Numbered from the stretch's first letter, positions 17,110-28,631 are shown. The stretch is 64,000 nt of DNA from Actinomycetospora sp. NBRC 106375 (GCF_030269665.1 NZ_BSTS01000002.1:62001-126000); one strand, 5' to 3'. Translations and numbers: made by a program. Notes: generated by a model not told the origin, from the sequence alone.

Positions 17110-17279
17110 GACGACCACCGGTCGGTGCCGGCGGGGCCGGGCCGCTCGGGCTGCAGGTCCTCGAGGATCCGCAGCAGGTCGAGCGTGCCCGAGAAGGCCT
17201 GTTCGCGGCCGGTCTCGGTGATCACGGTGCCCTCCAGACGCCCGTCGGCCGTGCGGAGGAGATCGACCGTCAGGTGCAT
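17106..17279 (-). CDS. small conserved protein (57 aa) heading the P450 operon
   Basis: The 57-residue protein starts at ATG 17279 after a strong GAGGAGGAGG ribosome-binding site, and its stop overlaps the next start in GTGA. The sequence reads MHLTVDLLRTADGRLEGTVI then an alpha-helical LDLLRILEDL and a polar tail. The beginning looks like a two-stranded beta hairpin. No family is recognised. Codon use and coupling make it a convincing gene despite its size. A short direct repeat, ACTGGAA spaced by 12 bp, lies upstream (minus strand, about 17345-17365) and could be a regulatory site. Confidence 0.72.
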   Translation of the reverse strand: MHLTVDLLRTADGRLEGTVITETGREQAFSGTLDLLRILEDLQPERPGPAGTDRWSS

Positions 17280-17382
17280 GGGGGCCTCCTCCTCGACGTC
17301 GTCGAGGGTGCGCCGACCGGGTGACAGCGCACCCCGGCCGGACGTTCCAGTCAGCCTTCCAGTGAGGTGCGCCTCCGGCGCT

Positions 17383-17424
17383 CGTGAGCGGTTCGGAGTG
17401 CTCCGGCACTCCGAACCGCTCACG
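17383..17424. repeat. GTGAGC-ended palindromic hairpin, family B copy 2, serving as terminator of the LuxR gene
   Basis: Perfect 19-bp arms CGTGAGCGGTTCGGAGTGC (17383-17401) and its complement (17406-17424) enclose TCCG, giving a UNCG-type tetraloop. The stop codon of the minus-strand LuxR-family gene (17420-17422) lies inside the arm. The outer CGTGAGC resembles the elements at 5257 and 34757; the inner sequence differs. Confidence 0.8.
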
Positions 17425-20167
17425 TGCGGCGGAGCCGCACCAGCTCGCGGCGGGAGGTGACGCCGAGCTTCGCGTAGACGTTGCTCAGGTGGTAGGCGAC
17501 GGTGCGCGGGGTGATGAAGAGGTCGCGCCCCACCTCGCGGTTGGTCAGACCGCGGGCGACGAGGGCGACGACGGCCTCCTCGTGCGGGGTGAGACCGAGC
17601 GCCTCCTGCGCGCCGGCGGGGGTGAGCCCGGCGCCGTGCAGCAGCTCGTCGCACCGGGCGCGCCACGGGGCCGCGCCGAGGCGGACGAACGTGTCCCGCG
17701 CGCCACGCAGGAGGTCGACGCCGGCCCGGCGCTCGCCGGCCGCGAGCAGCCCGCGGCCGGTCTCGGCCTCCAGCCGGGCGAGGGCGTGCGGCGCGACGAC
17801 ACCGTCGGGCACCGGGACCGTCGCCCCGAGCCGGGCGTCCAGCCGGGCGGCGTCGACGGCGTGCCGGCCCGTCGCCCGCGTCCCGAGCTCGGCGAGGGCG
17901 GCCATCGCCTCCTCGACCCGCCCGAGCGTGACCAGCGCATCGATCTCCAGCGTGCGCGGGGCGAGCATCCCGAGGCCGTCGGTGAGCGCGCGCGACGCCC
18001 GCGCCGGCGCGAGCGCGCGCAGGACGCCGTCGGGGTCGTCGGTGACCTCGGCGAGCACGGCCGCGGCGATCGCCGTGCACACCTCGATCCCCCACCAGCG
18101 GGGGCCCATCTCGGCGGCGGCCGCGAGGTGGGCACGCGCGTCGTCGGTCCGGCCCCGCACCGCGCAGGCCTCGGCGGCGAAGGCGTGGGCCAGGGCCCCG
18201 GCCAGCGTCGTGCCACCGTCGCGGGCGAGCGTGACCGCCAGCTCGAAGCCCTCGACCACGCCGTCGGGAGCGCCGACGCGGTCCTGCACCGCCGGGCGGT
18301 AGGCCAGCGCCAGTGCCAGGCCGCGGACCGGCTCGCCGGCCCGCCCGCGCCGCACCGCCTCGTCGAGGTCCACGGCCGCGGCGGCGTCGTCGCCGGCGAG
18401 CGTGGCGAGCACCCCGCGCACCACCAGGACGTCCGCCGGCGTCGGGTGGCCGTCGGTCGCCGCCCGGTCGGCGACGCCGTCGAGGATCCCCCGGGCCGCA
18501 CCGCCCTGCCCGCCCGCCGCCAGCCCGAGCACCATCGCCAGGCCGCCGGGCAGGCGGACGTCGTCGCCGCGCGCGTGGTGCGCCAGCGCGACCCCCGCCG
18601 TGGCCACCGCCCGCGGCGCGTCGCCGGCGAGCAGGTGCAGCAGGGCGAGGTGCGCCGCCGCGCCCGCCCGCGCCCGGTCGCCGGGGCGCCCCTCGCCCGG
18701 GCCCTCGGGGTCGGTGGCCAGGGCGGCCTCGAGCCGTTCGCGCGCGAGGACGAAGCGCCCGGCGAAGAGCGCGAGCTGGCCGAGCACCGCGGTCCGCCAG
18801 GGCCCGGGCCGGCACGCCTCGACCGCCTCCTCCAGCGCGACGGCCCGCGCGACCTCGCCGTCCGCGAGCAGCCGTGACGCCGCGGCCAGCACCCGGCGCT
18901 CGCGGTCATCGGGGTCGGTGGACAGGTCCGCGGCCGCGCGCAGGAGGTCCGCCGCCTCGGTGCCGGCGAGCCCGGCACCCGGCTCGGCGACCAGCGCCTC
19001 GAGCTCCGCCGCGAGCCCAGGGTCGGGTCCCGCGGCCGCGGCGACACGGTGGTCCAGGGCCGCGCGCCCCGACAGCAGCCCGGCGGCGGCCGCGTGCAGC
19101 GCCCGGCGCCGCGCCGGGGGCAGGTCGCCGCGCACCGCCGCGCGCACGAGCGGGTGCACGAAGCCGATGCGCGCGGGCGGCCCACCCGGCCGCTCGGCGA
19201 GCAGGCCCAGCTCGACGGCCTCGTCGAGGGCGGACGCCGGGTCGTCGAGCCCGGCGACCGCCGCGGCCAGGGTCAGCGGCGCACTCTCGCCGAGCACGGA
19301 CGTCGCGACGACGAGCGCCTCCGTCGCCGGCGCGGCCCGCGCCAGGCGCACGAGCACGACCGAGGGGAGGCTGCGCGGCGCCGGCAGCACGTCGGTGGTC
19401 CCGGCGAGGACCTCGGCGGGCAGCTCCTCGAGCAGGGTGCGGGCGTGCAGGGGGTGCCCGAGCGTGTGCCGCCACAGCCGCTCGGCCGCCCCGGTGGAGC
19501 CCAGCGGCCGTCCGATCGCCGCCGCGAGCTCCGAGAGCTCGGCCGGGTCCAGGCCCTCGAGCCGGATCCGGTGCACCCCCCGGCCCGGGGCGGGCAGCCG
19601 TTCCCACCAGGGGTCGGCGGGCGCCTCGTCGGGGTCGCCACCCGGCACGCGCACACCGGCGAGGACGAGGACCCGGTCGTGACGCAACCGCCGCAGCGCG
19701 AACACAAGCGCCCGCACCGACGCCGCGTCGGCCCACTGCAGGTCGTCGAGCACCACCAGCACGGGGTCGTCGTCCCCCGGCACGGCGCCCAGCGCACCCA
19801 GCAGGTCCGCCCCGACGGCGAGGGGGTCGGCCCGCGGGTCGCGGTCGGGGCGCAGCAGCGGGAACCGGTCCGCGAGCCCGGGCGGCAGCTCCGCGGTGAG
19901 CTGGTCGAGCAGCCCGTGCACCAGGGTCGTCTCGGCCGCGTCACCGGTGGCCGACAGCGTCACGGCCGTCCGGCGTCCGGTCACGGCGTGCGCGAGGAAC
20001 GCGGTCTTGCCCGTCCCGGCCTCGCCCTCGACCCACACGACCCCGGGACGTCCCGCGCGGGCCTCCTCCCAGGCCGCCTCGACGACCTCGAGCGACGCGC
20101 GCCGGCCGACGAAGACGGATCGCGTCAGGACGCGCCGGGGCCCCAGCAGCTCCGGGCGCGTCATCAT
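17420..20167 (-). CDS. large ATP-binding LuxR family regulator (LAL / MalT-like)
   Basis: The 915-residue regulator has an N-terminal AAA/STAND ATPase module (Walker A VEGEAGTGKTAFLAHA, Walker B PVLVVLDDLQWADA), a long alanine-rich helical region of TPR-like repeats, and a C-terminal LuxR helix-turn-helix (LGLTPHEEAVVALVARGLTNREVGRDLFITPRTVAYHLSNVYAKLG). LAL proteins usually activate nearby secondary metabolic or catabolic genes on binding a ligand. The adjacent P450 operon on the same strand, reached after the hairpin, is a candidate target, which is inference. The first two codons are both ATG; the outer start is used. An 11-bp tandem repeat lies upstream. Confidence 0.92.
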   Translation of the reverse strand: MMTRPELLGPRRVLTRSVFVGRRASLEVVEAAWEEARAGRPGVVWVEGEAGTGKTAFLAHAVTGRRTAVTLSATGDAAETTLVHGLLDQLTAELPPGLADRFPLLRPDRDPRADPLAVGADLLGALGAVPGDDDPVLVVLDDLQWADAASVRALVFALRRLRHDRVLVLAGVRVPGGDPDEAPADPWWERLPAPGRGVHRIRLEGLDPAELSELAAAIGRPLGSTGAAERLWRHTLGHPLHARTLLEELPAEVLAGTTDVLPAPRSLPSVVLVRLARAAPATEALVVATSVLGESAPLTLAAAVAGLDDPASALDEAVELGLLAERPGGPPARIGFVHPLVRAAVRGDLPPARRRALHAAAAGLLSGRAALDHRVAAAAGPDPGLAAELEALVAEPGAGLAGTEAADLLRAAADLSTDPDDRERRVLAAASRLLADGEVARAVALEEAVEACRPGPWRTAVLGQLALFAGRFVLARERLEAALATDPEGPGEGRPGDRARAGAAAHLALLHLLAGDAPRAVATAGVALAHHARGDDVRLPGGLAMVLGLAAGGQGGAARGILDGVADRAATDGHPTPADVLVVRGVLATLAGDDAAAAVDLDEAVRRGRAGEPVRGLALALAYRPAVQDRVGAPDGVVEGFELAVTLARDGGTTLAGALAHAFAAEACAVRGRTDDARAHLAAAAEMGPRWWGIEVCTAIAAAVLAEVTDDPDGVLRALAPARASRALTDGLGMLAPRTLEIDALVTLGRVEEAMAALAELGTRATGRHAVDAARLDARLGATVPVPDGVVAPHALARLEAETGRGLLAAGERRAGVDLLRGARDTFVRLGAAPWRARCDELLHGAGLTPAGAQEALGLTPHEEAVVALVARGLTNREVGRDLFITPRTVAYHLSNVYAKLGVTSRRELVRLRRT

Positions 20168-20247
20168 GTTCCAGACGACAACGCACCCTTCGCTGTCTGT
20201 CCAGGACCACTTCCGTGGGAAACGGGGTGGTCGCCCAGCGTGTCCGC

Positions 20248-20311
20248 GGTGGTCAGCCGGTGGTCAGCCGGTGGTCAGCCGGTGGTCAGCCGGTGGTCGG
20301 CCGGTGGTCAG
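20248..20311. repeat. 11-bp tandem repeat (about 5.8 copies) after guaB3
   Basis: The unit GGTGGTCAGCC is repeated head to tail from 20248. The fifth copy has one change (GGTGGTCGGCC) and the last is partial. The guaB3 stop codon (minus strand, 20308-20310) lies inside the last copy, so the array covers the very end of guaB3 and its 3' untranslated region. It also sits about 80-140 bp upstream of the LuxR-family start. Repeat number is probably variable between strains. Confidence 0.9.
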
Positions 20312-21444
20312 CGACGCACGGAGAGCCCGACGCGCTGGAACTCCTTGAGGTCGGAGTAGCCCGTCTTCGCCATGGCGCGACGCAGGGCGCCGAACAGGTT
20401 CATGGTCCCCGCGCCGGAGCGGGCCGGACCGGTGAGCACCGTCGCGAGATCCGGCGCGACGGTCGGCACGCGGGTGATGCCGCTGCGGGGCAGGTTCGGG
20501 TGCGCGGCGGCCGGGGTCCAGTACCAGCCGGCGCCCGGCGCTTCCTCCGCGGCGGCGAGCTGCTCGCCGAGCATCACGGCGTCGGCGCCGCAGGCGATCG
20601 CCTTGGCGATGTCGCCCGAGGTGCTCATGGCGCCGTCGGCGATGACGTGCACGTAGCGCCCGCCGGTCTCGTCGAGGTAGTCGCGGCGGGCGGCCGCGGC
20701 GTCGACCAGCGCGGTGGCCATGGGCACGCCGATGCCCAGCACCGCGTCGGTGGAGGTGGCCGCCGCCTGCCCGTACCCGACGACGACGCCGGCCGCGCCG
20801 GTGCGCATGAGGTGCATGGCGGTGCGGTAGTCGCCGACGCCGCCCGCGACGACGGGGATGTCGAGCGCCTCGATGAAGTCCTCGAGGTCCAGCGGGCCCT
20901 CGGCCTCCCCGTCCTCCCCGGAGACGTGCTCCGCCGAGATGATCGTGCCCTGCACGACGAGGACCTCGACGCCCGCGGCGACCAGCGTCGGCGTGAGCTC
21001 GCGGGCGTGCTGCGGGCTCACGCGCGCCGCGACGGTGGCGCCCGCGGCGCGGATGCGCTCGAGCGCCTCGGTGAGCAGCGCGGGCTGGACCGGGGCGGCG
21101 TGCAGGCGCTGCAGCTCGGCGACGGCCTCGGCCGGGTCGGTGGCCGCGCGGGTGACGACCTCGGCGAGCGCCTTCTCCGCCTCCGCGTGCCGCGCCCAGA
21201 GCCCCTCGGCGTTGAGCACGCCGAGCCCGCCCAGCTCGCCGACCCGCGCCGCGGTGGCCGGGCTGACGACCGCGTCGGTGGGGTGGGTCAGCAGCGGCAG
21301 CTCGAACCGGTAGGCGTCGAGCTGCCACGCGGTGGACACCGCCGACGACGACCGCGTCCGCCGCGAGGGGACGATGTCGAGGTCGTCGAAGACGTAGCTG
21401 CGCTGGGCGCTGCGGCCCCGCCCGATCTCGACCTGCTCGCGCAC
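20308..21444 (-). CDS. guaB3: GuaB3 family IMP dehydrogenase-related protein
   Basis: The 378-residue TIM-barrel protein of the IMPDH/GMP reductase family opens MREQVEIGRGRSAQRSYVFDDLDIVPSRRTRS, the GuaB3 signature, and lacks the CBS-domain insertion present in GuaB. Phosphate/nucleotide loops are recognisable (VVVGYGQAAATST, VIADGAMSTSGDIAKAIACGADAVMLG). It lies 16 nt downstream of guaB on the same strand, as in mycobacteria (Rv3410c next to guaB2). The role of GuaB3 has long been unclear; cyanobacterial GuaB3 has been reported as a GMP reductase, so purine recycling is plausible. The canonical IMPDH cysteine loop GSICTT is not visible here. Confidence 0.93.
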   Translation of the reverse strand: MREQVEIGRGRSAQRSYVFDDLDIVPSRRTRSSSAVSTAWQLDAYRFELPLLTHPTDAVVSPATAARVGELGGLGVLNAEGLWARHAEAEKALAEVVTRAATDPAEAVAELQRLHAAPVQPALLTEALERIRAAGATVAARVSPQHARELTPTLVAAGVEVLVVQGTIISAEHVSGEDGEAEGPLDLEDFIEALDIPVVAGGVGDYRTAMHLMRTGAAGVVVGYGQAAATSTDAVLGIGVPMATALVDAAAARRDYLDETGGRYVHVIADGAMSTSGDIAKAIACGADAVMLGEQLAAAEEAPGAGWYWTPAAAHPNLPRSGITRVPTVAPDLATVLTGPARSGAGTMNLFGALRRAMAKTGYSDLKEFQRVGLSVRR

Positions 21445-21460
21445 GGCGGAGCTCCCTGAA

Positions 21461-24413
<2,953 letters not shown>

Positions 24414-24992
24414 TCAACTCACCTCTTCCGAGATCGCGGACACCGCGGTCCGCAACTTTGACAACGCCCGGTGTTGGGCCACCCGCACCGCACCGGGAGT
24501 GGACTCGACCGCTTCCGCGGTTTCCTCCGCCGACAGTCCAACGACGACACGCAGCACGAGGATTTCCCTCTGTTTGGGCGGCAGCGTGTCGAGCAGTTGA
24601 CCCATCTGGACGGACAGCGCTCCGTTGAGTGCACGCTGCTCGGGTCCGTCCCGGGGATCGAGCTCTTCGGGGAGCTCCTCGACGGGTTCGGACCGGCTGC
24701 GCGCGACCGACCGGTGCGCGTCGACGACCTTGTGGGCGGCGATGCCGTAGACGAAGGCGAGGAACGGACGGCCCTGGTCGCGGTATCCCGGCAGCGCGGT
24801 GAGCACGGCCAAGCACACCTCCTGGGCCACGTCGTCGGCCGAGACCGACGACCGTTCCTGTCGGCCGATGCGCGCGCGGCAGTACCGCACGACCAACGGC
24901 CGAATGATCGCGAGAACGCGGTTGAGGGCCGAGCGGTCGCCGTCGTTGGCGGCGGCCACGAGTCCCTCGAGGTCGTTCCCTGCGTCAGTCAT
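24414..24992 (-). CDS. sigD: ECF sigma factor SigD
   Basis: The 192-residue ECF sigma factor has region 2 (RPLVVRYCRARIGRQERSSVSADDVAQEVCLAVLTALPGYRDQGRPFLAFVYGIAAHKVVDAHR) and region 4 (QMGQLLDTLPPKQREILVLRVVVGLSAEETAEAVESTPGAVRVAQHRAL). These match M. tuberculosis SigD almost motif for motif, including the YRDxGRPFLAF signature. ATG 24992 aligns with the usual N-terminus. An upstream ATG at 25109, 9 nt after a TACGCT -10, would add 39 residues and may be used by a leaderless transcript. It is co-transcribed with its anti-sigma factor; SigD controls ribosomal, chaperone and redox genes in mycobacteria. Confidence 0.92.
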   Translation of the reverse strand: MTDAGNDLEGLVAAANDGDRSALNRVLAIIRPLVVRYCRARIGRQERSSVSADDVAQEVCLAVLTALPGYRDQGRPFLAFVYGIAAHKVVDAHRSVARSRSEPVEELPEELDPRDGPEQRALNGALSVQMGQLLDTLPPKQREILVLRVVVGLSAEETAEAVESTPGAVRVAQHRALSKLRTAVSAISEEVS

Positions 24993-25309
24993 CGCTCCAC
25001 GTGGCCCCGGCGTTACGCGGGGCGGTGGCTCCGCGGCGCGCATCGGCGTCGGGGTCACCGCCGGACGGTCCGACATCCCGGTCGAGGTGAGGGGACCGGG
25101 GGCCGGCATGGTCGGGTCAGCGTAGCGGGCGGGCCCGGGACCCGGCGCGGGGCGCAACGTGTTCGCCCGATCTGGCGCACGCCAGCGGTCCGCCGCGCGG
25201 TGGACCGCGCGCGGGATGCCCAGGACGGGCGTGGGGACGTCGTCGGCGGCAGGCATTCCGCGGGTGGCGCCGGCAGGGTCCCCGGAACGGCCGTCGTTCC
25301 GGTACGCGG
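24993..25309. other. intergenic region between bldM and sigD
   Basis: No convincing gene is seen in these 317 bp. The sigD-proximal half holds a TACGCT -10 (minus strand, 25119-25124) followed by ATG 25109, the likely sigD promoter. The remainder is GC-rich with only weak dyads. It may contain the bldM terminator, but no strong stem was identified. Confidence 0.6.
25119..25124 (-). promoter_or_regulatory. candidate sigD -10 element
   Basis: TACGCT on the minus strand lies 9 nt before an in-frame ATG at 25109 and about 125 nt before the family-typical sigD start. Confidence 0.4.
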
Positions 25310-25906
25310 TCAGGAGACCAGGCCCCGTCGGAAACCGTGCGCCACGGCCTGCGCCCGGTCGCGCACGCCCAGCTTGCGGAAGAGGCGTCGGGCGTGCGTC
25401 TTGACGGTGTCCTCGGAGAGGTAGAGCTCGCGGCCGATCTGGCCGTTGCTCTTGCCCTGCGCCATCCCCCGCAGCACCTGGAGCTCGCGCTCGGTGAGCT
25501 GGACGCCCGAGTCGGCCGGCGTGCGCGGCGCCGGCACCGAGGTGCTGGCCAGCGTGTGCGCGAGGGCGGCGACGAGCTCGGGGCGGGAGGCGTCCCAGCG
25601 CAGGTAGCCACGGGCGCCCCCGGCGATCGCCGCGGCGATGCTGCCGGAGTCGTCGGGCGCGCCGAAGACGATGACGTTGGCCTGCGGGTGGGCCGCGACG
25701 AGGCGGCGGGTGGCCTCGACACCGGTCGGCACCGCGCGCTGGGTGCCGACCAGGACCACGTCGACGGTCTGCCGCGAGAAGCGCGTGAGCAGCTCGTCGC
25801 CGTGGGCGACGCAGTCGATGCGGTGGACACCCGGGACCGCGGACATCACCCTGGTGAGGCCTTCACGGACGCTGCGACGATCGTCGCAGATCAGCACCGT
25901 GGTCAC
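25310..25906 (-). CDS. bldM: BldM-like atypical response regulator, NarL/FixJ type
   Basis: The 198-residue protein has an N-terminal receiver fold and a C-terminal LuxR-type helix-turn-helix (QLTERELQVLRGMAQGKSNGQIGRELYLSEDTVKTHARRLFRKLG) ending AVAHGFRRGLVS, which closely matches Streptomyces BldM. Synteny agrees: in Streptomyces bldM sits beside whiD. GTG 25906 follows an AAAGGAG ribosome-binding site. Acidic residues Asp8-Asp9 of the receiver remain, but the phospho-acceptor position is Gly54 (VVLVGTQ) where BldM has aspartate, so aspartyl phosphorylation is not possible. BldM works as a homodimer or with WhiI in sporulating relatives; regulation here is likely through expression or partner binding. 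Confidence 0.88.
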   Translation of the reverse strand: MTTVLICDDRRSVREGLTRVMSAVPGVHRIDCVAHGDELLTRFSRQTVDVVLVGTQRAVPTGVEATRRLVAAHPQANVIVFGAPDDSGSIAAAIAGGARGYLRWDASRPELVAALAHTLASTSVPAPRTPADSGVQLTERELQVLRGMAQGKSNGQIGRELYLSEDTVKTHARRLFRKLGVRDRAQAVAHGFRRGLVS

Positions 25907-26560
25907 GGGAGCTCCTTTCTGCAGCGACCCTGCAGCTGATGAGCGAGCACTCTCCCCCATCGGCGTACGGACCGGCGAGCTTGACCCGCCGTCGGCGACG
26001 TTTTCGGTCGCACGCGCAGCACCCGGCTCGCGTCCGCGGTCGAGACCCCGCTCGACGTGCCGGTTCATGCGTTCTCCTCACGACAGGCGCAGTGACGTCC
26101 ACGCCCCGATGGCCGAGGTCCTCCACGGCCGGTCGGCGCCGGACGGCGGCCGCGCGAGCGGCGACCGTCCGGATGTGGTGACACTCCCCCTGTTCAACGT
26201 CCGGGCGACCCTACGGTGACGACCGGAGATCCACCGGATACGACCGTCCGGCGACACCGGTGTGTACTCCGCGTGCGGGGAATGATCACGGATCGGAGCC
26301 GAATCGGCAAGCACCCCGACATGTAGGGGGACACCCGACGCGCCGAACGGTGCGACGAACGATGCGGGATGGCGCACGTCGCATGCCCTGGACGGCTTGT
26401 GCACAACCGCCATAGGGTCCATCGCGGTGGTCGCGGTGCGCGCAACAGTGCGCACCCAGAGTCACGGCCACCGGAGCACGGGCGCAACGCGGCCGATCGG
26501 TGTCCGACCGGGACGTGCGCGCCGACGGACCCGCGGGTCCTCGCGACGTGGAGGTGGCGC
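25907..26560. other. long divergent control region between bldM and whiD
   Basis: No gene is supported in these 654 bp; base composition is visibly less GC-biased than in the coding regions. Near whiD there is a perfect palindrome TTGTGCACAA (26397-26406) next to TAGGGT (26413-26418), a possible -10. Near bldM a CTGCAG-GGTCG-CTGCAG dyad lies about 15-30 nt before the GTG. Such a long region suggests multiple regulated promoters or a small RNA. Confidence 0.65.
26397..26418 (+). promoter_or_regulatory. palindrome and -10 element upstream of whiD
   Basis: TTGTGCACAA (26397-26406) is a 10-bp perfect palindrome, followed 6 nt later by TAGGGT (26413-26418). The site lies about 145 bp before the whiD start and could be an operator overlapping the promoter. 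Confidence 0.4.
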
Positions 26561-26845
26561 ATGGCGGACGTCCGCCGGCTTCCCGGACCCAACGCCGACA
26601 TCTGGGACTGGCAGCGCCTCGGGGCCTGCCGGGGGATGGACAGCGCGTTCTTCTTCCACCCGGACGGCGAGCGGGGCCCCGCGCGCGCCCACCGCGAGCG
26701 CCGCGCGAAGGCCGTCTGCCGCGACTGTCCGGTCGTCGAGCCCTGCCGTCGCCACGCCATCGCCGCCGGCGAGCCCTACGGCATCTGGGGCGGCATGTCC
26801 GAGTCCGAGCGCGTGGCGGCCGCGACCGGCCGTCCCCGCCGGTAG
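26561..26845 (+). CDS. whiD: WhiB family iron-sulfur regulator (WhiD / WhiB3 orthologue)
   Basis: The 94-residue protein has the four WhiB cysteines Cys23, Cys53, Cys56 and Cys62 (LGACRG, AVCRDCPVVEPC), which bind a [4Fe-4S] cluster, and the GIWGGMSESER turn that contacts sigma factor region 4. ATG 26561 follows GGAGGTG and gives the usual N-terminus. Position next to bldM matches Streptomyces whiD, and position before groEL1 matches M. tuberculosis whiB3, so these are probably orthologues. The protein should respond to redox or NO and act with the housekeeping sigma factor. Confidence 0.92.
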   Translation: MADVRRLPGPNADIWDWQRLGACRGMDSAFFFHPDGERGPARAHRERRAKAVCRDCPVVEPCRRHAIAAGEPYGIWGGMSESERVAAATGRPRR

Positions 26846-26877
26846 CGCCCCGCCGGTAGCGCCCCGCCCCTGGACGA

Positions 26878-26924
26878 ACGAACGGCGCTCCCGCTGCTTC
26901 GGAAGCAGCGAGAGCGCCGTTCGT
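26878..26924. terminator. bidirectional hairpin terminator between whiD and groEL
   Basis: A stem of about 22 bp pairs ACGAACGGCGCTCCCGCTGC onward (26878-26900) with 26902-26924, with one mismatch, and folds on GCTT-CGG-AAGC. It separates convergent whiD and groEL. Confidence 0.88.
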
Positions 26925-26971
26925 GTCCTCGGGGTCCGGGCGATCAGCCGCCCGGCGGCGCCCTCACGGTC

Positions 26972-28603
26972 TCAGTGACCGTGCCCGTGGCCGTGCCCGT
27001 GGCCTCCGGCCGCGGCGGCCGGCTCCTCCTCCTCGGGCTTGTCGACCACGGCGCTCTCGGTCGTCAGGACCATGCGCGCGATCGAGGTGGCGTTCTCCAG
27101 GGCGGAGCGCGTCACCTTGACCGGGTCGATGATCCCGGCGGCCATGAGGTCGCCGTAGGTCTCGCTCGCGGCGTCGTAGCCGGTGCCCCAGCCCGACTCC
27201 GCGACCCGGGCGCTGACCACGGCGCCCTCGAGACCCGCGTTGTGCGCGATGGCGCGCAGCGGCGCCTGGAGCGCCCGGCGGACCAGGGCCACGCCGGTGG
27301 CCTCGTCGCCGGTGCGGCCGAGGTTGCCGTCGAGCTCGGCCGCGGCGTGCAGCAGCGCGCTGCCCCCGCCGGGCACGATGCCCTCCTCCACCGCCGCACG
27401 GGTGGCGGCGATGGCGTCCTCGATCCGGTGCTTGCGCTCCTTCATCTCGGTCTCGGTGGCCGCACCGACCTTGATGACGGCGACACCGCCCGAGAGCTTC
27501 GCGAGACGCTCCTGGAGCTTCTCGCGGTCCCAGTCGGAGTCGGTCTCCTCGATCTCCCGCCGGATCTGGGCGATGCGGGCGTCCACCGTCTCGCGGCGCC
27601 CGCCGCCCTCGACGAGGGTGGTGGCGTCCTTGGTGACGACCGCGCGACGGGCGGTGCCGAGCACCTCGGTGCCGACCTCGGACAGCTTGATGCCGACCTC
27701 GGGGTTGATGACCGTCGCGCCGGTGGCCGCCGCGAGGTCGTCCAGGAACGCCTTGCGACGGTCGCCGAAGAACGGCGCCTTGACCGCGGCGACCTTCACC
27801 GTCTTGCGGATCGAGTTCACCACGAGCGTCGACAGGGCCTCGGCCTCGACGTCCTCGGCGACGATGAGGAGCGGCTTGCCCGACTCGACGGCCTTCTCCA
27901 GCAGCGGGAGCAGGTCCTGGATGGAGCTGATCTTCTCGCGGTTCAGGAGGATCTGCGTGTCCTCGAGCACCGCCTCCATCGAGTCGTTGTCGGTGACGAA
28001 GTAGGGCGAGATGTAGCCCTTGTCGAACTGGAGGCCCTCGGTGACCTCCAGCTCGGTCACCAGGGTCGAGGCCTCCTCGACCGTGATGACGCCGTCCTCG
28101 CCGACCTTCTCCATGGCCTCGCCGATGAGGTCGCCGATGGTCTGGTCGCGCGAGGCGACCGCACCGACGGCGGCGATGCCCTGACGGCCGTCGACCGGGG
28201 TGGCCTTCGCGCGCAGGGTCTCGGTGATCTTCTCGGTGGCGGCGACCATGCCCGCGCCCAGCGCCGTCGGGTTCGCCCCGGCGGCGAGGTTGCGCAGGCC
28301 CTCGGAGACGAGGGCCTGGGCCAGCACGGTGGCCGTCGTGGTGCCGTCGCCGGCGACGTCGTTGGTCTTCGTCGCGACGTTCTTCGCCAGCTGGGCACCG
28401 AGGTTCTCGAACGGGTCGTCGAGCTCGATCTCGCGGGCAATGGTGACACCGTCGTTGGTGATCGTCGGACCACCGAACTTCTTCTCCAGCACGACGTGGC
28501 GCCCCCGGGGTCCGAGGGTCACCGTGACCGCGCCGGCCAGCTGGTCGACGCCGCGCTCGAGAGCACGGCGGGCGGTCTCGTCGAAGGTGATCTGCTTGGG
28601 CAC
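26972..28603 (-). CDS. groEL: chaperonin GroEL1 with a His-rich tail
   Basis: The 543-residue chaperonin has the ATP-binding [15 protein letters not shown] and the apical and equatorial domains expected ([38 protein letters not shown]). The C-terminus ends in a Gly-His repeat ([11 protein letters not shown]) instead of the usual Gly-Gly-Met repeat, which marks the actinobacterial GroEL1 paralogue. GTG 28603 follows GGAAGGAAG and begins [15 protein letters not shown]. It follows groES by 90 nt that contain a strong hairpin, and both are under CIRCE control. A second, canonical GroEL is expected elsewhere in the genome. Confidence 0.96.
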   Translation of the reverse strand: MPKQITFDETARRALERGVDQLAGAVTVTLGPRGRHVVLEKKFGGPTITNDGVTIAREIELDDPFENLGAQLAKNVATKTNDVAGDGTTTATVLAQALVSEGLRNLAAGANPTALGAGMVAATEKITETLRAKATPVDGRQGIAAVGAVASRDQTIGDLIGEAMEKVGEDGVITVEEASTLVTELEVTEGLQFDKGYISPYFVTDNDSMEAVLEDTQILLNREKISSIQDLLPLLEKAVESGKPLLIVAEDVEAEALSTLVVNSIRKTVKVAAVKAPFFGDRRKAFLDDLAAATGATVINPEVGIKLSEVGTEVLGTARRAVVTKDATTLVEGGGRRETVDARIAQIRREIEETDSDWDREKLQERLAKLSGGVAVIKVGAATETEMKERKHRIEDAIAATRAAVEEGIVPGGGSALLHAAAELDGNLGRTGDEATGVALVRRALQAPLRAIAHNAGLEGAVVSARVAESGWGTGYDAASETYGDLMAAGIIDPVKVTRSALENATSIARMVLTTESAVVDKPEEEEPAAAAGGHGHGHGHGH

Positions 28604-28631
28604 GTACTTCCTTCCTGGGTCCGCGAACGAC

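Noticed and set aside
20248-20311. Possible CRISPR array
   Set aside because: The units are 11 bp and directly adjacent with no spacers, and no cas genes are near. It is a simple tandem repeat.
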